Positions 8,010 to 15,632 of a DNA stretch of 59,690 nt are shown here, one piece after another. A program made the position numbers and the translations under genes. The DNA comes from GCA-1730015 sp964583825 (lineage in GTDB: Bacteria; Pseudomonadota; Gammaproteobacteria; Granulosicoccales; Granulosicoccaceae): the NCBI GenBank assembly GCA_964583825.1, contig CAZOXM010000020.1:1-59690 (forward strand). The letters run 5' to 3'. The notes under the pieces were generated by a model. The model was not told the origin of the DNA. It was given only the letters and a program-made list of their open reading frames with translations, and ran no database searches. Positions within the stretch are counted from its first letter, which is position 1. Every line of letters starts with the position of its first letter.

Positions 8010-8783
8010 TTAGCTAAGTACATTGCCGCCGTCGACATTGAGTGTTTGCCCGGTAATATAGTTGGCACCGGCGCTCGCGAGGAACACGGCTGCGCCGCAA
8101 ATATCAGTCGGGTTACCCATGTAACCAAGTGGTACTGCGTCGCCGACCATTTGCTTTTTTTGTCCTATCGGCAGATTTTCATATTTGGCGAAGAGCCCGT
8201 CGACCGTTTCCCACATTGGTGTGTCGATGACACCGGGGGAGATGGCATTAACGCGGATGCTGTGCGGTGCCATCGCCATTGCCGCAGATTGTGTGTAGCT
8301 GATAACTGCCGCTTTGCTGGCGCAGTAGTGCGACACCAGTGCCTCACCGCGACGGCCGGCCTGTGAGGCCATGTTGATAATCGCGCCGGCGTGGCCGCTT
8401 TCCACCATATGGCCGGCGACCGATTGCATCATAAAGAACATACCCTTGACGTTTACATCGAAGATCTTTTCATACATGGCCTCGTCAGCCTGCAGCAGCG
8501 GCGCCATATCGAACACGGCGGCGTTATTGAACAGAATATGAACGCTGCCGTGCGTGGCGATTGCGTGTTGCAGTAATGACTCGCGCTGTTCGGACTGACA
8601 GACATCGATTGATACATAGCTGCACCGGCCCGGGAATTGAGCACACAGTGCCTCCATGGCGTCGGTTGCCGCGCCGCGATCACTGGCAATGCAATTTGCT
8701 CCGTTGTGCAGATAGGCTTCCAGCACAGCAAGCCCGATTCCACCGGTGGCGCCCGTGATGATGGCGGTTTGATTTTGTAGCAT
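8010..8783 (-). CDS. SDR-family dehydrogenase, sorbitol/galactitol dehydrogenase-like
   Basis: ATG at 8783 gives 257 residues beginning MLQNQTAIITGATGGIG; the open frame extends further upstream but that part is not SDR-like. The NAD-binding TGxxxGIG motif is at residues 10-17. The catalytic tetrad can be placed at Asn111, Ser140, Tyr153 and Lys157. The stretch from SPGVIDTPMWETVDGLFAK to VPLGYMGNPTDICG resembles polyol dehydrogenases of the Rhodobacter sorbitol-dehydrogenase type. It probably oxidises a hexitol to a ketose, which would feed the sugar kinase upstream. It is convergent with the aminotransferase gene (6 bp apart) and divergent from the next oxidoreductase. Confidence 0.8.
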   Translation of the reverse strand: MLQNQTAIITGATGGIGLAVLEAYLHNGANCIASDRGAATDAMEALCAQFPGRCSYVSIDVCQSEQRESLLQHAIATHGSVHILFNNAAVFDMAPLLQADEAMYEKIFDVNVKGMFFMMQSVAGHMVESGHAGAIINMASQAGRRGEALVSHYCASKAAVISYTQSAAMAMAPHSIRVNAISPGVIDTPMWETVDGLFAKYENLPIGQKKQMVGDAVPLGYMGNPTDICGAAVFLASAGANYITGQTLNVDGGNVLS

Positions 8784-8957
8784 AGTGTGTCCGGGTTGTG
8801 TCAGTTCGCAGTTGTGGCCTTGGGAAGGACGCCGCAGCAGCCGGATGCGCAGCGGTGTTCCCGAGCGGTTAGAATAACAGGTCGCAGGCGTTCTGGTAGC
8901 AAGCGCACTACGGGCCTGCCAGCTGCACAATAGTTGACCGGATCAAGGACCAGGGTA

Positions 8958-9956
8958 ATGCAAGAAAAAATAAAGTGGGGTGTGCTGAGTACCGCCCGTA
9001 TCGGCACCGAGCAGGTGATACCTGCGATGCAGCAATGCGAACTGGGTGAGGTGGTCGCCATCGCGTCTCGCGATTTACAGCAGGCGCAGACCGCCGCGTC
9101 CGATCTTGGTATTGAAACAGCGCATGGCAGCTACGAAGCACTGCTGGCTGATGACGGCGTCGATGCGGTCTACAACCCGCTGCCCAATCATTTACACGTT
9201 CAGTGGTCGGAAAAAGCACTTGCCGCGGGGAAACACGTGTTGTGCGAAAAGCCGGTGGCATTAACCGCTGAGCAGGCAGTTGAACTCAGAGATGCAGCCG
9301 CAACCTATCCGTCACTGATTGCGATGGAGGCGTTTATGTATCGCTTTCATCCGCAGTGGATAACCGTCAGGCAGTGGGTGAAAGACAACAGGATCGGTGA
9401 ACTGCGGTCGATTCAGACATTTTTCTCCTACTACAACGATGACGCTGCCAACATTCGCAACCAGCCGGAAATGGGTGGTGGTGGTCTGATGGATATCGGC
9501 TGTTATCCGATTTCGCAAAGCCGTTTTCTGGTCGGTAGAGAACCGGAGCGAGTGTTTGCATCAATGGAAATCCACCCTGATTTCGGTACTGATGTCATTG
9601 CCTCGGCGATATTGGATTTTGGCGGTGTAACAGCAACATTTACCTGTTCCACGCAAATGTTTCCTTATCAGCGGGCTAATATCGTCGGCACAGAGGGTCG
9701 GATAGAAATAGAAATTCCGGTAAACGCACCGGCGAATCAACCGACTAAACTGTGGCTCACACGGGAGGATGGCTGCGTGGAGGAGGTGGTGCCCGCGTGT
9801 AATCAATACACATTGCAGGCCGATGTCATGTCCGCTGCGATTCTCAACGGCACCGCGTTACCGGTGACACTGGATGATGCGGTGAGCAATATGCGGGTCA
9901 TTGATGCCTGTGTTATCAGCCATCAAAACGGGTCCTGGCTATCCGTTGGTGGTTGA
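8958..9956 (+). CDS. Gfo/Idh/MocA-family NAD(P)-dependent oxidoreductase
   Basis: I chose ATG 8958, which has AGGG just upstream, over the TTG at 8934. The product (332 residues) then begins MQEKIKWGVLSTARIG, a standard Rossmann first strand. The family EKPVALT motif, with the lysine that contacts substrate and cofactor, is near residue 94. MYRFHPQW and GGGGLMDIGCYPISQSRFL are the usual C-terminal-domain motifs. These enzymes oxidise or reduce sugars, inositols or aldoses such as glucose or xylose. Specificity cannot be told. It is divergent from the SDR gene, with about 170 bp between starts holding both promoters. Confidence 0.85.
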   Translation: MQEKIKWGVLSTARIGTEQVIPAMQQCELGEVVAIASRDLQQAQTAASDLGIETAHGSYEALLADDGVDAVYNPLPNHLHVQWSEKALAAGKHVLCEKPVALTAEQAVELRDAAATYPSLIAMEAFMYRFHPQWITVRQWVKDNRIGELRSIQTFFSYYNDDAANIRNQPEMGGGGLMDIGCYPISQSRFLVGREPERVFASMEIHPDFGTDVIASAILDFGGVTATFTCSTQMFPYQRANIVGTEGRIEIEIPVNAPANQPTKLWLTREDGCVEEVVPACNQYTLQADVMSAAILNGTALPVTLDDAVSNMRVIDACVISHQNGSWLSVGG

Positions 9957-9977
9957 GTCGATCTGAAGCGCAGCGCG

Positions 9978-10886
9978 ATGAAAAAAACAGCAGGCACCTT
10001 TGTGGTGCTGGTTTTACTCGCGGTGGTCGTGTGCGGTTGCCAGTGGCTGCGCAACTCGCAGGGGCCCGCCTTTCGAAGTGCCCCGCAAGATACCATTCGC
10101 ATTGGCAGCTGGAACGTGCACTACATCCTGGTGAACAAACAGCGCGGGCGCTGGGGCATGGAACACTGGCAGCGCCGCAGAGAGCCGATGTCCAGGCTGT
10201 TCGCTGCACTTGAAGCGGATATCCTTGCATTTCAGGAAATGGAGAGCTTCGCCGGTGGTAACGACGATAGCCTGAACCTGACGCGTGACTGGCTGGTAGA
10301 CCATCATCCGGAATACGCAGTGACTGCAGTAGGGCCCTGGCAGACATTCCCTTCGACGCAACCTGTGTTTTACCGGCGCGACAGGTTTGACGTGCTGGAT
10401 CAGGGCTGGTTCTTTTTTTCAGAGACGCCCGATATCATTTATTCGCACACCTTTAATGGTTCCTATCCCGCCTTTGCTTCGTGGGTGCAGTTCCGTGAAA
10501 AGCGCTCCGGTGTGGCGCTGCGCCTGGTCAATGTGCACCTCGATTATGCCAGTCGGAACAACCGCAGCCGGTCAGTGGCACTGACACTGGACAGAATCCG
10601 CCCGTGGCTTGCTCGCGGAGAGCATGTGGTGCTTGCAGGCGATCTTAATGCCCGATTCGGTTCGACACTGCACCGGGCAATCGAGGCAACCGGTTTACAA
10701 TTTGTACCGGTGCAGGGGGCCACTTACCACTTCGGTCGTGGCATCAATCTGTTTGGTGCGATCGATCATGTTGCCTACAGCGACGGATTTCAACCTGTGG
10801 GTGATGCGCTGGTGCTGCGTGACAAGTCCGGGGATCACTGGGCATCGGATCATTACCCGCTGGTCGTTGATTTTAGGATGCGGTAA
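9978..10886 (+). CDS. Endonuclease/exonuclease/phosphatase (EEP) family lipoprotein
   Basis: The 302-residue product starts MKKTAGTFVVLVLLAVVVCGCQW, a signal peptide with a lipobox-like V-C-G-C, so it is probably a lipoprotein facing the periplasm. The EEP fold is complete: GSWNVHY near residue 43, the metal-binding Glu in AFQEME, VNVHLD, AGDLNARFG, IDHV and the terminal SDHYPLVV with the catalytic Asp-His. EEP enzymes hydrolyse phosphodiesters in nucleic acids, phospholipids or inositol phosphates. For an exported lipoprotein, extracellular DNA or lipid headgroups are likely targets (inference). It starts 21 bp after the preceding gene. Confidence 0.8.
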   Translation: MKKTAGTFVVLVLLAVVVCGCQWLRNSQGPAFRSAPQDTIRIGSWNVHYILVNKQRGRWGMEHWQRRREPMSRLFAALEADILAFQEMESFAGGNDDSLNLTRDWLVDHHPEYAVTAVGPWQTFPSTQPVFYRRDRFDVLDQGWFFFSETPDIIYSHTFNGSYPAFASWVQFREKRSGVALRLVNVHLDYASRNNRSRSVALTLDRIRPWLARGEHVVLAGDLNARFGSTLHRAIEATGLQFVPVQGATYHFGRGINLFGAIDHVAYSDGFQPVGDALVLRDKSGDHWASDHYPLVVDFRMR

Positions 10887-10957
10887 AGGATGTACAATCA
10901 GTCGCTGTCCACATTTACCCGGCACAGCAATAACTGTTCTTCACGTGAGTCAAACTA

Positions 10958-11611
10958 ATGAGTGATGTGCTGATAGCGCCTTCAATTCTTTCGGCCGACT
11001 TTGCGCGGCTGGGTGAAGAAGTTCGAGCCATTGACCGAGCCGGTGCAGACTGGATTCACATCGATGTGATGGACGGACACTACGTGCCTAACATTACCAT
11101 CGGAGCGGGAGTGGTGAAGGCACTGCGACCCCACACAGAGAAACCGCTGGACGTGCATTTGATGATAGCGCCGTGTGATCCGTACCTGTCGGATTTTGCC
11201 GGTGCCGGGGCGGATATCATCACGGTGCATGCCGAGGCCGGCCCGCATCTGCATCGATCTGTTCAGGCGATAAAACAGCTGGGTGTGAAAGCGGGCGTGT
11301 CCCTGAATCCGTCGACCCCGGAGTCGGTGCTCGACTATGTGATCGATGAGATCGACCTGATACTGGTGATGTCGGTAAACCCGGGGTTTGGCGGGCAGTC
11401 TTTTATTAGCTCACAGCTAAAAAAAGTTGAACGTGTCAGGCAAATGATTGCCGGACGGCCGATTGATCTACAAGTGGATGGTGGCGTTAATGCCGACAAT
11501 GCAGCGTCAGTTGCCGCAGCGGGTGCCAACGTACTGGTGGCGGGTTCTGCTGTTTTCGCCGATGGGAACGAACAGAATTACGCGAAGCATATTGAGGCGT
11601 TGCGATGCTAG
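10958..11611 (+). CDS. rpe: Ribulose-phosphate 3-epimerase
   Basis: The 217-residue TIM barrel interconverts ribulose-5-phosphate and xylulose-5-phosphate. It begins IAPSILSADFARLGEE. Metal ligands and catalytic acids are at His34, Asp36 (HIDVMDG), His67 (DVHLMI) and Asp174 (QVDGGVN), and the phosphate loop NPGFGGQSF is intact. The TAG stop at 11609-11611 is formed by the first bases of the foldback repeat that follows, so the last residues (LRC) may have been altered by that insertion. Two genes typical of the rpe-gph-trpE order (rpe, gph) remain together with the repeat lodged between them. Confidence 0.95.
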   Translation: MSDVLIAPSILSADFARLGEEVRAIDRAGADWIHIDVMDGHYVPNITIGAGVVKALRPHTEKPLDVHLMIAPCDPYLSDFAGAGADIITVHAEAGPHLHRSVQAIKQLGVKAGVSLNPSTPESVLDYVIDEIDLILVMSVNPGFGGQSFISSQLKKVERVRQMIAGRPIDLQVDGGVNADNAASVAAAGANVLVAGSAVFADGNEQNYAKHIEALRC

Positions 11612-11784
11612 TGGGGCGTGCGGAAAGTTCGGTGACAAACTTTTCACAGCCACAGGCGTCAGAGCAAGGCAGAAAAACGCAGGCATAGCAGGGCCTACGT
11701 CGAGCCCTGACTGCGGAATGGCTAACGCCGCTATGGCGGCTGTGGCGAAGAAAAGTGTTATCGAAATTTCCGCACGCCCCACTA
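11609..11784. repeat. 176-bp MITE-like foldback element, intact copy
   Basis: The ends TAGTGGGGCGTGCGGAAA (11609-11626) and TTTCCGCACGCCCCACTA (11767-11784) are perfect 18-bp inverted repeats. The similarity continues imperfectly inward for about 45 bp (both arms contain ACTTTTC followed by a GCCACAG block). Internal hairpins AGGGC/GCCCT and GCCGC-TATG-GCGGC lie between. If the outer TA is a target-site duplication, the element proper is GTGGGGCG...CGCCCCAC, the arrangement left by IS630/Tc1-type transposases. No ORF of its own. The left TA plus the terminal G make the stop codon of rpe. A second, damaged copy is at 22718-22832. Confidence 0.8.
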
Positions 11785-11818
11785 TTCGCGGGTGGGTTAA
11801 AAAGCGCTTCAGATCCAG

Positions 11819-12490
11819 ATGGATGAGCTGATGTCTAAATTTAGTACGGTAATCTGGGATCTCGATGGCACGCTTGCAGACAGTGTTGAGGACATCGCGG
11901 CCGCGGCAAACCGGGTGCTGGAAGCTGCGGGGCTTGAGCCGCTGCCTTCGTCTCACGTGAGAAAGATGATCGGGGAAGGCGCCGGGAAACTGCTCGACCG
12001 GGCATTCGCGGCGCGTGGTATCAGCGAGTATGATCGAGAGTCGGCCTACGATTTGTTTTTACGTCATTACCGTGAAAACAGCTGTAGCCACACCGCACTT
12101 TATCCGGGGGTCGCATCGGTTTTAGATACCTTTAGAAAAGAGGGGCTAGTGCAGGGGATCTGTACCAACAAGCCGCATCAGATCAGTGTAGACATACTGC
12201 AACAGCTGGGGATAGAGACTTATTTCGGTGCGGTGGTTGGTGGCGATTCCACTGCCAAACGAAAGCCGCATCCGTTACCACTGTCAAGCTGTATCGAGCA
12301 ACTTGGCGCGGACACGGGCGCGGTGTTAATGGTTGGCGATTCGGTGACGGATGTCGGTGCTGCGAAAGCGTGTGGTGTGGCTGTGGCGGTGGTTAGCTGG
12401 GGGTACAGCCGCCAGCCGCCGAGCGATCTTGGTGCAGACTTTCTTGTGCAACAGTCTGATGATCTGTTGCGTTTTGTGCTTTCCGAATAG
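11819..12490 (+). CDS. gph: Phosphoglycolate phosphatase (HAD superfamily)
   Basis: The 223-residue protein has all HAD motifs: nucleophile in WDLDGTLADS (Asp14, Asp16), the Thr of CTNKP near residue 117, the motif III lysine in AKRKPHP and the acidic GDSVTDVGAAK. The length and the helical cap fit Gph, which dephosphorylates 2-phosphoglycolate. Adjacent rpe supports the assignment. An internal ATG at 11831 (MSKFSTVIW) is an equally possible start. Only the foldback repeat separates it from rpe. It is convergent with the lipoprotein gene downstream. Confidence 0.85.
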   Translation: MDELMSKFSTVIWDLDGTLADSVEDIAAAANRVLEAAGLEPLPSSHVRKMIGEGAGKLLDRAFAARGISEYDRESAYDLFLRHYRENSCSHTALYPGVASVLDTFRKEGLVQGICTNKPHQISVDILQQLGIETYFGAVVGGDSTAKRKPHPLPLSSCIEQLGADTGAVLMVGDSVTDVGAAKACGVAVAVVSWGYSRQPPSDLGADFLVQQSDDLLRFVLSE

Positions 12491-12511
12491 CGGACTTAAA
12501 CCGCAGAGCTG

Positions 12512-12997
12512 TTACCAGACTTGGGTGAATGCAACCTTGTCGTCTGTGAACATGACCCGGTAAGTACCGTAGTCCCAGACTTCAGACTTACTGCCCGTCA
12601 TTCGGGTAGCGGGTTCACCAACGGCGGCGAGCACTTGTTGCATGTTCATACCGCGTGCAGGAATTGGCCGATCCGGATAAGTGGGAGCAAGGCGATTCGG
12701 TTTACTGCCGCGTACGTAAGATGTCGCCCCGGTCGCGTCGGACAAAGTATCCAGTGGTGCATCGTTGCCGAAGGTAAAAGACTCACTGGTGACCGTTGGT
12801 TCGAAATTCAGTGCAGGTAACTGCAGCGGGCGGGAGTCCGACACGCCAAGCGGTTTGTTGGATGCAGCGACCTCAACAGCCGGGCGAGGTTCATCCAAGG
12901 CGGCCTGTGGTGATGCATCACCGGTGTCAGTCTTGTGCGAGCAGCCGATCGCCACTGCCAGCGCGATACCCGGCAACAATAGTTTTACCCGACTCAT
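12512..12997 (-). CDS. Hypothetical lipoprotein with a BamE/SmpA-like C-terminal repeat
   Basis: The 161-residue product has a clear lipoprotein signal (MSRVKLLLPGIALAVAIGC, lipobox A-I-G-C, mature Cys19), then about 80 disordered residues, then a compact segment beginning MNMQQVLAAVGEPATRMTG and ending WDYGTYRVMFTDDKVAFTQVW. That ending resembles the BamE/SmpA-type beta-alpha motif (M..V...G.P......W.YG...V.F..GKV) used by many envelope lipoproteins. A strong GGGGG precedes the ATG by 6 nt, and the upstream AT-rich TGTTA...TAACA palindrome may be its promoter. Function unknown. Confidence 0.7.
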   Translation of the reverse strand: MSRVKLLLPGIALAVAIGCSHKTDTGDASPQAALDEPRPAVEVAASNKPLGVSDSRPLQLPALNFEPTVTSESFTFGNDAPLDTLSDATGATSYVRGSKPNRLAPTYPDRPIPARGMNMQQVLAAVGEPATRMTGSKSEVWDYGTYRVMFTDDKVAFTQVW

Positions 12998-13257
12998 AAA
13001 TTCCCCCGACTCTGTTATTTTATATTTTAACAGGACATCGTCTGGCGCCGATCAAGCTTTAAGGCTGTGCCCGGCGGTTTGCGGAACGGTCAACGCCTAA
13101 GTGTCTGCACGCACGCTATTTTCTGTACTGCAGCATGATTTTGCCCGCAGCAGTGCGTTACAGCGCAAACGATGTCGTTTCAGCAGCCCTGTCTACACTG
13201 CACAAGGTTAGCGGCAGTGTTGAAGAAAAGTGTGGCTGCAGGGACTGTGGTATCTGC

Positions 13258-14055
13258 TTACGTGGGTCCGTTCTCTGCCACGGCTTGTAGCAGCAGCGTC
13301 TGGACCGCGCGCCCGACACTGCCTGCGCGGTCGAACAGGTGGGCATCGGCCATGCCGATGCCGTTCGGCTCCCAGAAACCGGCGACATCGGTGCCCAGCC
13401 AGTCACCCAGCGGGTCACGGTGGCAGTGGATAGTCAGGTCCGGATTCATGAACTGCACTTCGGAAGGATCGGCATTGCGCCCAAACGCGTTGCCGCAATC
13501 CGCCAGTGGGCACAGGCGTTGGAAGGGGCTGGGTGTTTCAGTGCTCAGCAGCGGTACGGTTTTCATCCACGCGACGGTAGGCCCCGGTCGATGGTCATGC
13601 CCCGGTGGATACCTCACCGCAACGCCATCACCGTTAAACGCCGGCAGGTCATGCAGCGTTTGTTGAATTGGAAACAGACCGGGGCCGGCGTCGTTCGGAT
13701 CGAGTGTTTCAATGTGGTGAGAGGGCATCTCAACCGCCGGCTGTTCCGTCATGTGCAACGAGTAGGACTGCGCACAGACTTTATCGTGTTCGTCGACGAT
13801 AGCGGCATTACAGGTGCTGACCAGACGCCCCTGCTTTTGTAGTGCTGCGGTGATGCGGAACCCGGCAAACGGTATAGGTCGGAGCAGGTTAACGGTCAGG
13901 CGGGTCAGGCGTTGCTGCGGTACCAGTTGTTCGACAGATCTTGCCAGCAAGCCTGTCGGCGGACCGGCATGGCAGTGGTCCCGGTGCCACGGTCCGCGCG
14001 TGTGATCGGTTGGCTGAAACCATTCATCGTCACTGGAGGTGAAAAAACAGTTCAT
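13258..14055 (-). CDS. Thioesterase-like superfamily protein (TesB-like double hotdog)
   Basis: The 265-residue protein resembles the acyl-CoA thioesterase-like superfamily: a first hotdog with GPPTGLLARSVEQL and RLTVNLLRPIPFAGFRI, and a second with NPDLTIHCHRDPLGDWLGTDV and GIGMADAHLFDRAGSVGRAVQTLL. The family hydrolyses acyl-CoA thioesters, but many members of this branch are uncharacterised. It starts 21 bp after the PPK2 gene on the same strand, so the two are likely co-transcribed. The 260 bp between its stop and the lipoprotein gene (12998-13257) hold no convincing ORF. Confidence 0.7.
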   Translation of the reverse strand: MNCFFTSSDDEWFQPTDHTRGPWHRDHCHAGPPTGLLARSVEQLVPQQRLTRLTVNLLRPIPFAGFRITAALQKQGRLVSTCNAAIVDEHDKVCAQSYSLHMTEQPAVEMPSHHIETLDPNDAGPGLFPIQQTLHDLPAFNGDGVAVRYPPGHDHRPGPTVAWMKTVPLLSTETPSPFQRLCPLADCGNAFGRNADPSEVQFMNPDLTIHCHRDPLGDWLGTDVAGFWEPNGIGMADAHLFDRAGSVGRAVQTLLLQAVAENGPT

Positions 14056-14076
14056 TAGAAACGGAGCTTAATCATG

Positions 14077-14970
14077 TTACGGTTTTTGTGCTTTGAGCCT
14101 TGCTTTGACTGATTCCATTTCGGTGGCAAGCCTGTCACTCGGTGGCGGTGGCTCGAGCTTCATTTGCTGCAGTTGTCGCAAAACGATTTTGGCCACCAGC
14201 AAACGCATGTTGAGCTTGTCGTCAGCCGGTATAACGGCCCATGGCGAGTCTTCAGTGGCGGTGGCGTTGATACAATCTTCAAAGGCACGCATGTAATCCT
14301 GCCAGTGCTCGCGCTCGTCAACATCTCCAAAGGAGAACTTCCAGTTTTTAGCCGGATCGTCGAGGCGGGAGAGCAAGCGATCGCGCTGTTCCTCGTGCGA
14401 TACATTCAAAAAGAACTTCACGACACCAATTCCGTTGGCTGTCGCATAGGATTCGAAGTTTCGAATTTGTTCGAAGCGGCTGTCGAACACCTCTTCGGTA
14501 TCATCGATGAATTCTGCAGGGATGCGTTGATACTTAGTGAGTATTTCCGGATGCACCCTGACGACGAGCACTTCTTCGTAATAGGAACGGTTGAATACGC
14601 CGATTCGTCCGCGTTCCGGCATACGCTGAATAATCCGCCACAGATAACCGTGATCGAGTTCTTCATCGCTCGGCCGCTTGAATGAATAGACCTGCACACC
14701 TGCCGGGTTTACACCGGTCAACACCCGTCTGATCGTGCCGTCTTTGCCCGCTGCATCCATTGCCTGAAAGACCAGCAACAAGCCGTACTGGTTCTGTGCG
14801 TGCATTAGTGCCTGCAGATCGTCGATTTGCTTTACCACGGACTTGAGTTGCTTGCGGTAATCCTTCTTCGATTTATAGATCGGTTCGATAGATGTACTGA
14901 CCTCACTGATATCAAAAGCGCGATCTCCACGGTACAGCAGGCTTTCGATTAAATCGTCTTCTTTGGTCAT
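14077..14970 (-). CDS. Polyphosphate kinase 2 family polyphosphate:nucleotide phosphotransferase
   Basis: The 297-residue protein is a single-domain PPK2. Walker A is FQAMDAAGKDGTI (about residues 69-81), with the Asp used by the family for phosphate transfer. Walker B/lid elements are GRIGVFNRSYYEEVLVVRVHP and KFFLNVSHEEQRDRLLSR. WKFSFGDVDEREHW is the usual PPK2 C-terminal motif. It moves phosphate between polyphosphate and nucleoside mono- or diphosphates. The precise class cannot be fixed by eye. First gene of a probable two-gene unit with the thioesterase. Divergent from the lipoprotein gene, whose ATG is 100 bp away. Confidence 0.88.
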   Translation of the reverse strand: MTKEDDLIESLLYRGDRAFDISEVSTSIEPIYKSKKDYRKQLKSVVKQIDDLQALMHAQNQYGLLLVFQAMDAAGKDGTIRRVLTGVNPAGVQVYSFKRPSDEELDHGYLWRIIQRMPERGRIGVFNRSYYEEVLVVRVHPEILTKYQRIPAEFIDDTEEVFDSRFEQIRNFESYATANGIGVVKFFLNVSHEEQRDRLLSRLDDPAKNWKFSFGDVDEREHWQDYMRAFEDCINATATEDSPWAVIPADDKLNMRLLVAKIVLRQLQQMKLEPPPPSDRLATEMESVKARLKAQKP

Positions 14971-15070
14971 GAGCTGGCGGTGCTTTCATTGCCGTACAGT
15001 AGGATGGATGTTATCACACAGCGGTAGCAGCAGAGCTATACTCAGCCCTGACGCACTCCGGGGTAAACGC

Positions 15071-15574
15071 ATGCTGGGTCGCTGTATATTTGCAATCTCG
15101 ATGATACTTTCTGTGGCGGGCTGTGGATTTTTCGGCCCCGGAACTGTGCCGCAGCCACCGCCTTTGCCGACAGCCGCAGCGGATTCGGTCGCTGTGACCC
15201 ACACCGTGTTGCACAAGGCAGACTACAACATCGATGACAGCGAGACGTTTAAGAGATTTGTCGTGCTCGACGATGAAACGCGTTATCGCGCGGAGTTATC
15301 CCGGTATTCCGTCGAAGTACCCAAATCGGTCGACTTTTCCACCCAGCGAGTCATCCTGGTGACGATGGGGACGCAGCCATCGGGCGGGTTTGCGATTGGG
15401 GTGGAATCGGTGGTGGAGTCGGATGATATCGCGACAGTTACCGTGCTGTTGCGAAACCCCGGGCCCGGTTGCATTCATACAGAAGCGCTGAGCAATCCCT
15501 ATGAATTTGCGCTGGTTGAAACCACGCAGGAAATTGCGTTCGAGGAAGTCAGCACTACTGTGCAGTGTGAGTAG
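15071..15574 (+). CDS. Lipoprotein with PrcB C-terminal-type domain
   Basis: ATG 15071 was chosen because it gives a signal peptide with lipobox S-V-A-G-C (MLGRCIFAISMILSVAGCGFF); the open frame upstream of it is not signal-like. The mature 150-residue region has a proline-rich linker, then VDFSTQRVILVTMGTQPSGGFAIGVESV and VLLRNPGPGCIHTEALSNPYEFALV. This matches the PrcB_C domain, a small beta-rich domain found in envelope lipoproteins, with a characteristic TGG(F/Y) turn. Function is unknown. In spirochaetes a member associates with a protease. A hairpin follows the stop. Confidence 0.7.
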   Translation: MLGRCIFAISMILSVAGCGFFGPGTVPQPPPLPTAAADSVAVTHTVLHKADYNIDDSETFKRFVVLDDETRYRAELSRYSVEVPKSVDFSTQRVILVTMGTQPSGGFAIGVESVVESDDIATVTVLLRNPGPGCIHTEALSNPYEFALVETTQEIAFEEVSTTVQCE

Positions 15575-15576
15575 TC

Positions 15577-15598
15577 AGGCGCGAAATCACGCGCCTTT
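15577..15598 (+). terminator. Hairpin downstream of the PrcB-like lipoprotein gene
   Basis: AGGCGCG (15577-15583) and CGCGCCT (15590-15596) pair perfectly around AAATCA, followed by a short T run. It starts 2 nt after the stop codon. It lies between convergent genes and may serve both strands. Confidence 0.55.
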
Positions 15599-15632
15599 CC
15601 CGTCGTTCCCCCGCAAAGCAAAGGTCTGTTGT

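Noticed and set aside
13000..13257. Possible small gene between the lipoprotein and thioesterase genes
   Set aside because: Only short frames that overlap the neighbouring genes; no start with a ribosome-binding site.
14440..14480. TTCGAA-rich stretch resembling a tRNA T-loop
   Set aside because: No cloverleaf arms around it, and it lies inside the PPK2 coding sequence. No convincing tRNA was found anywhere in the window.
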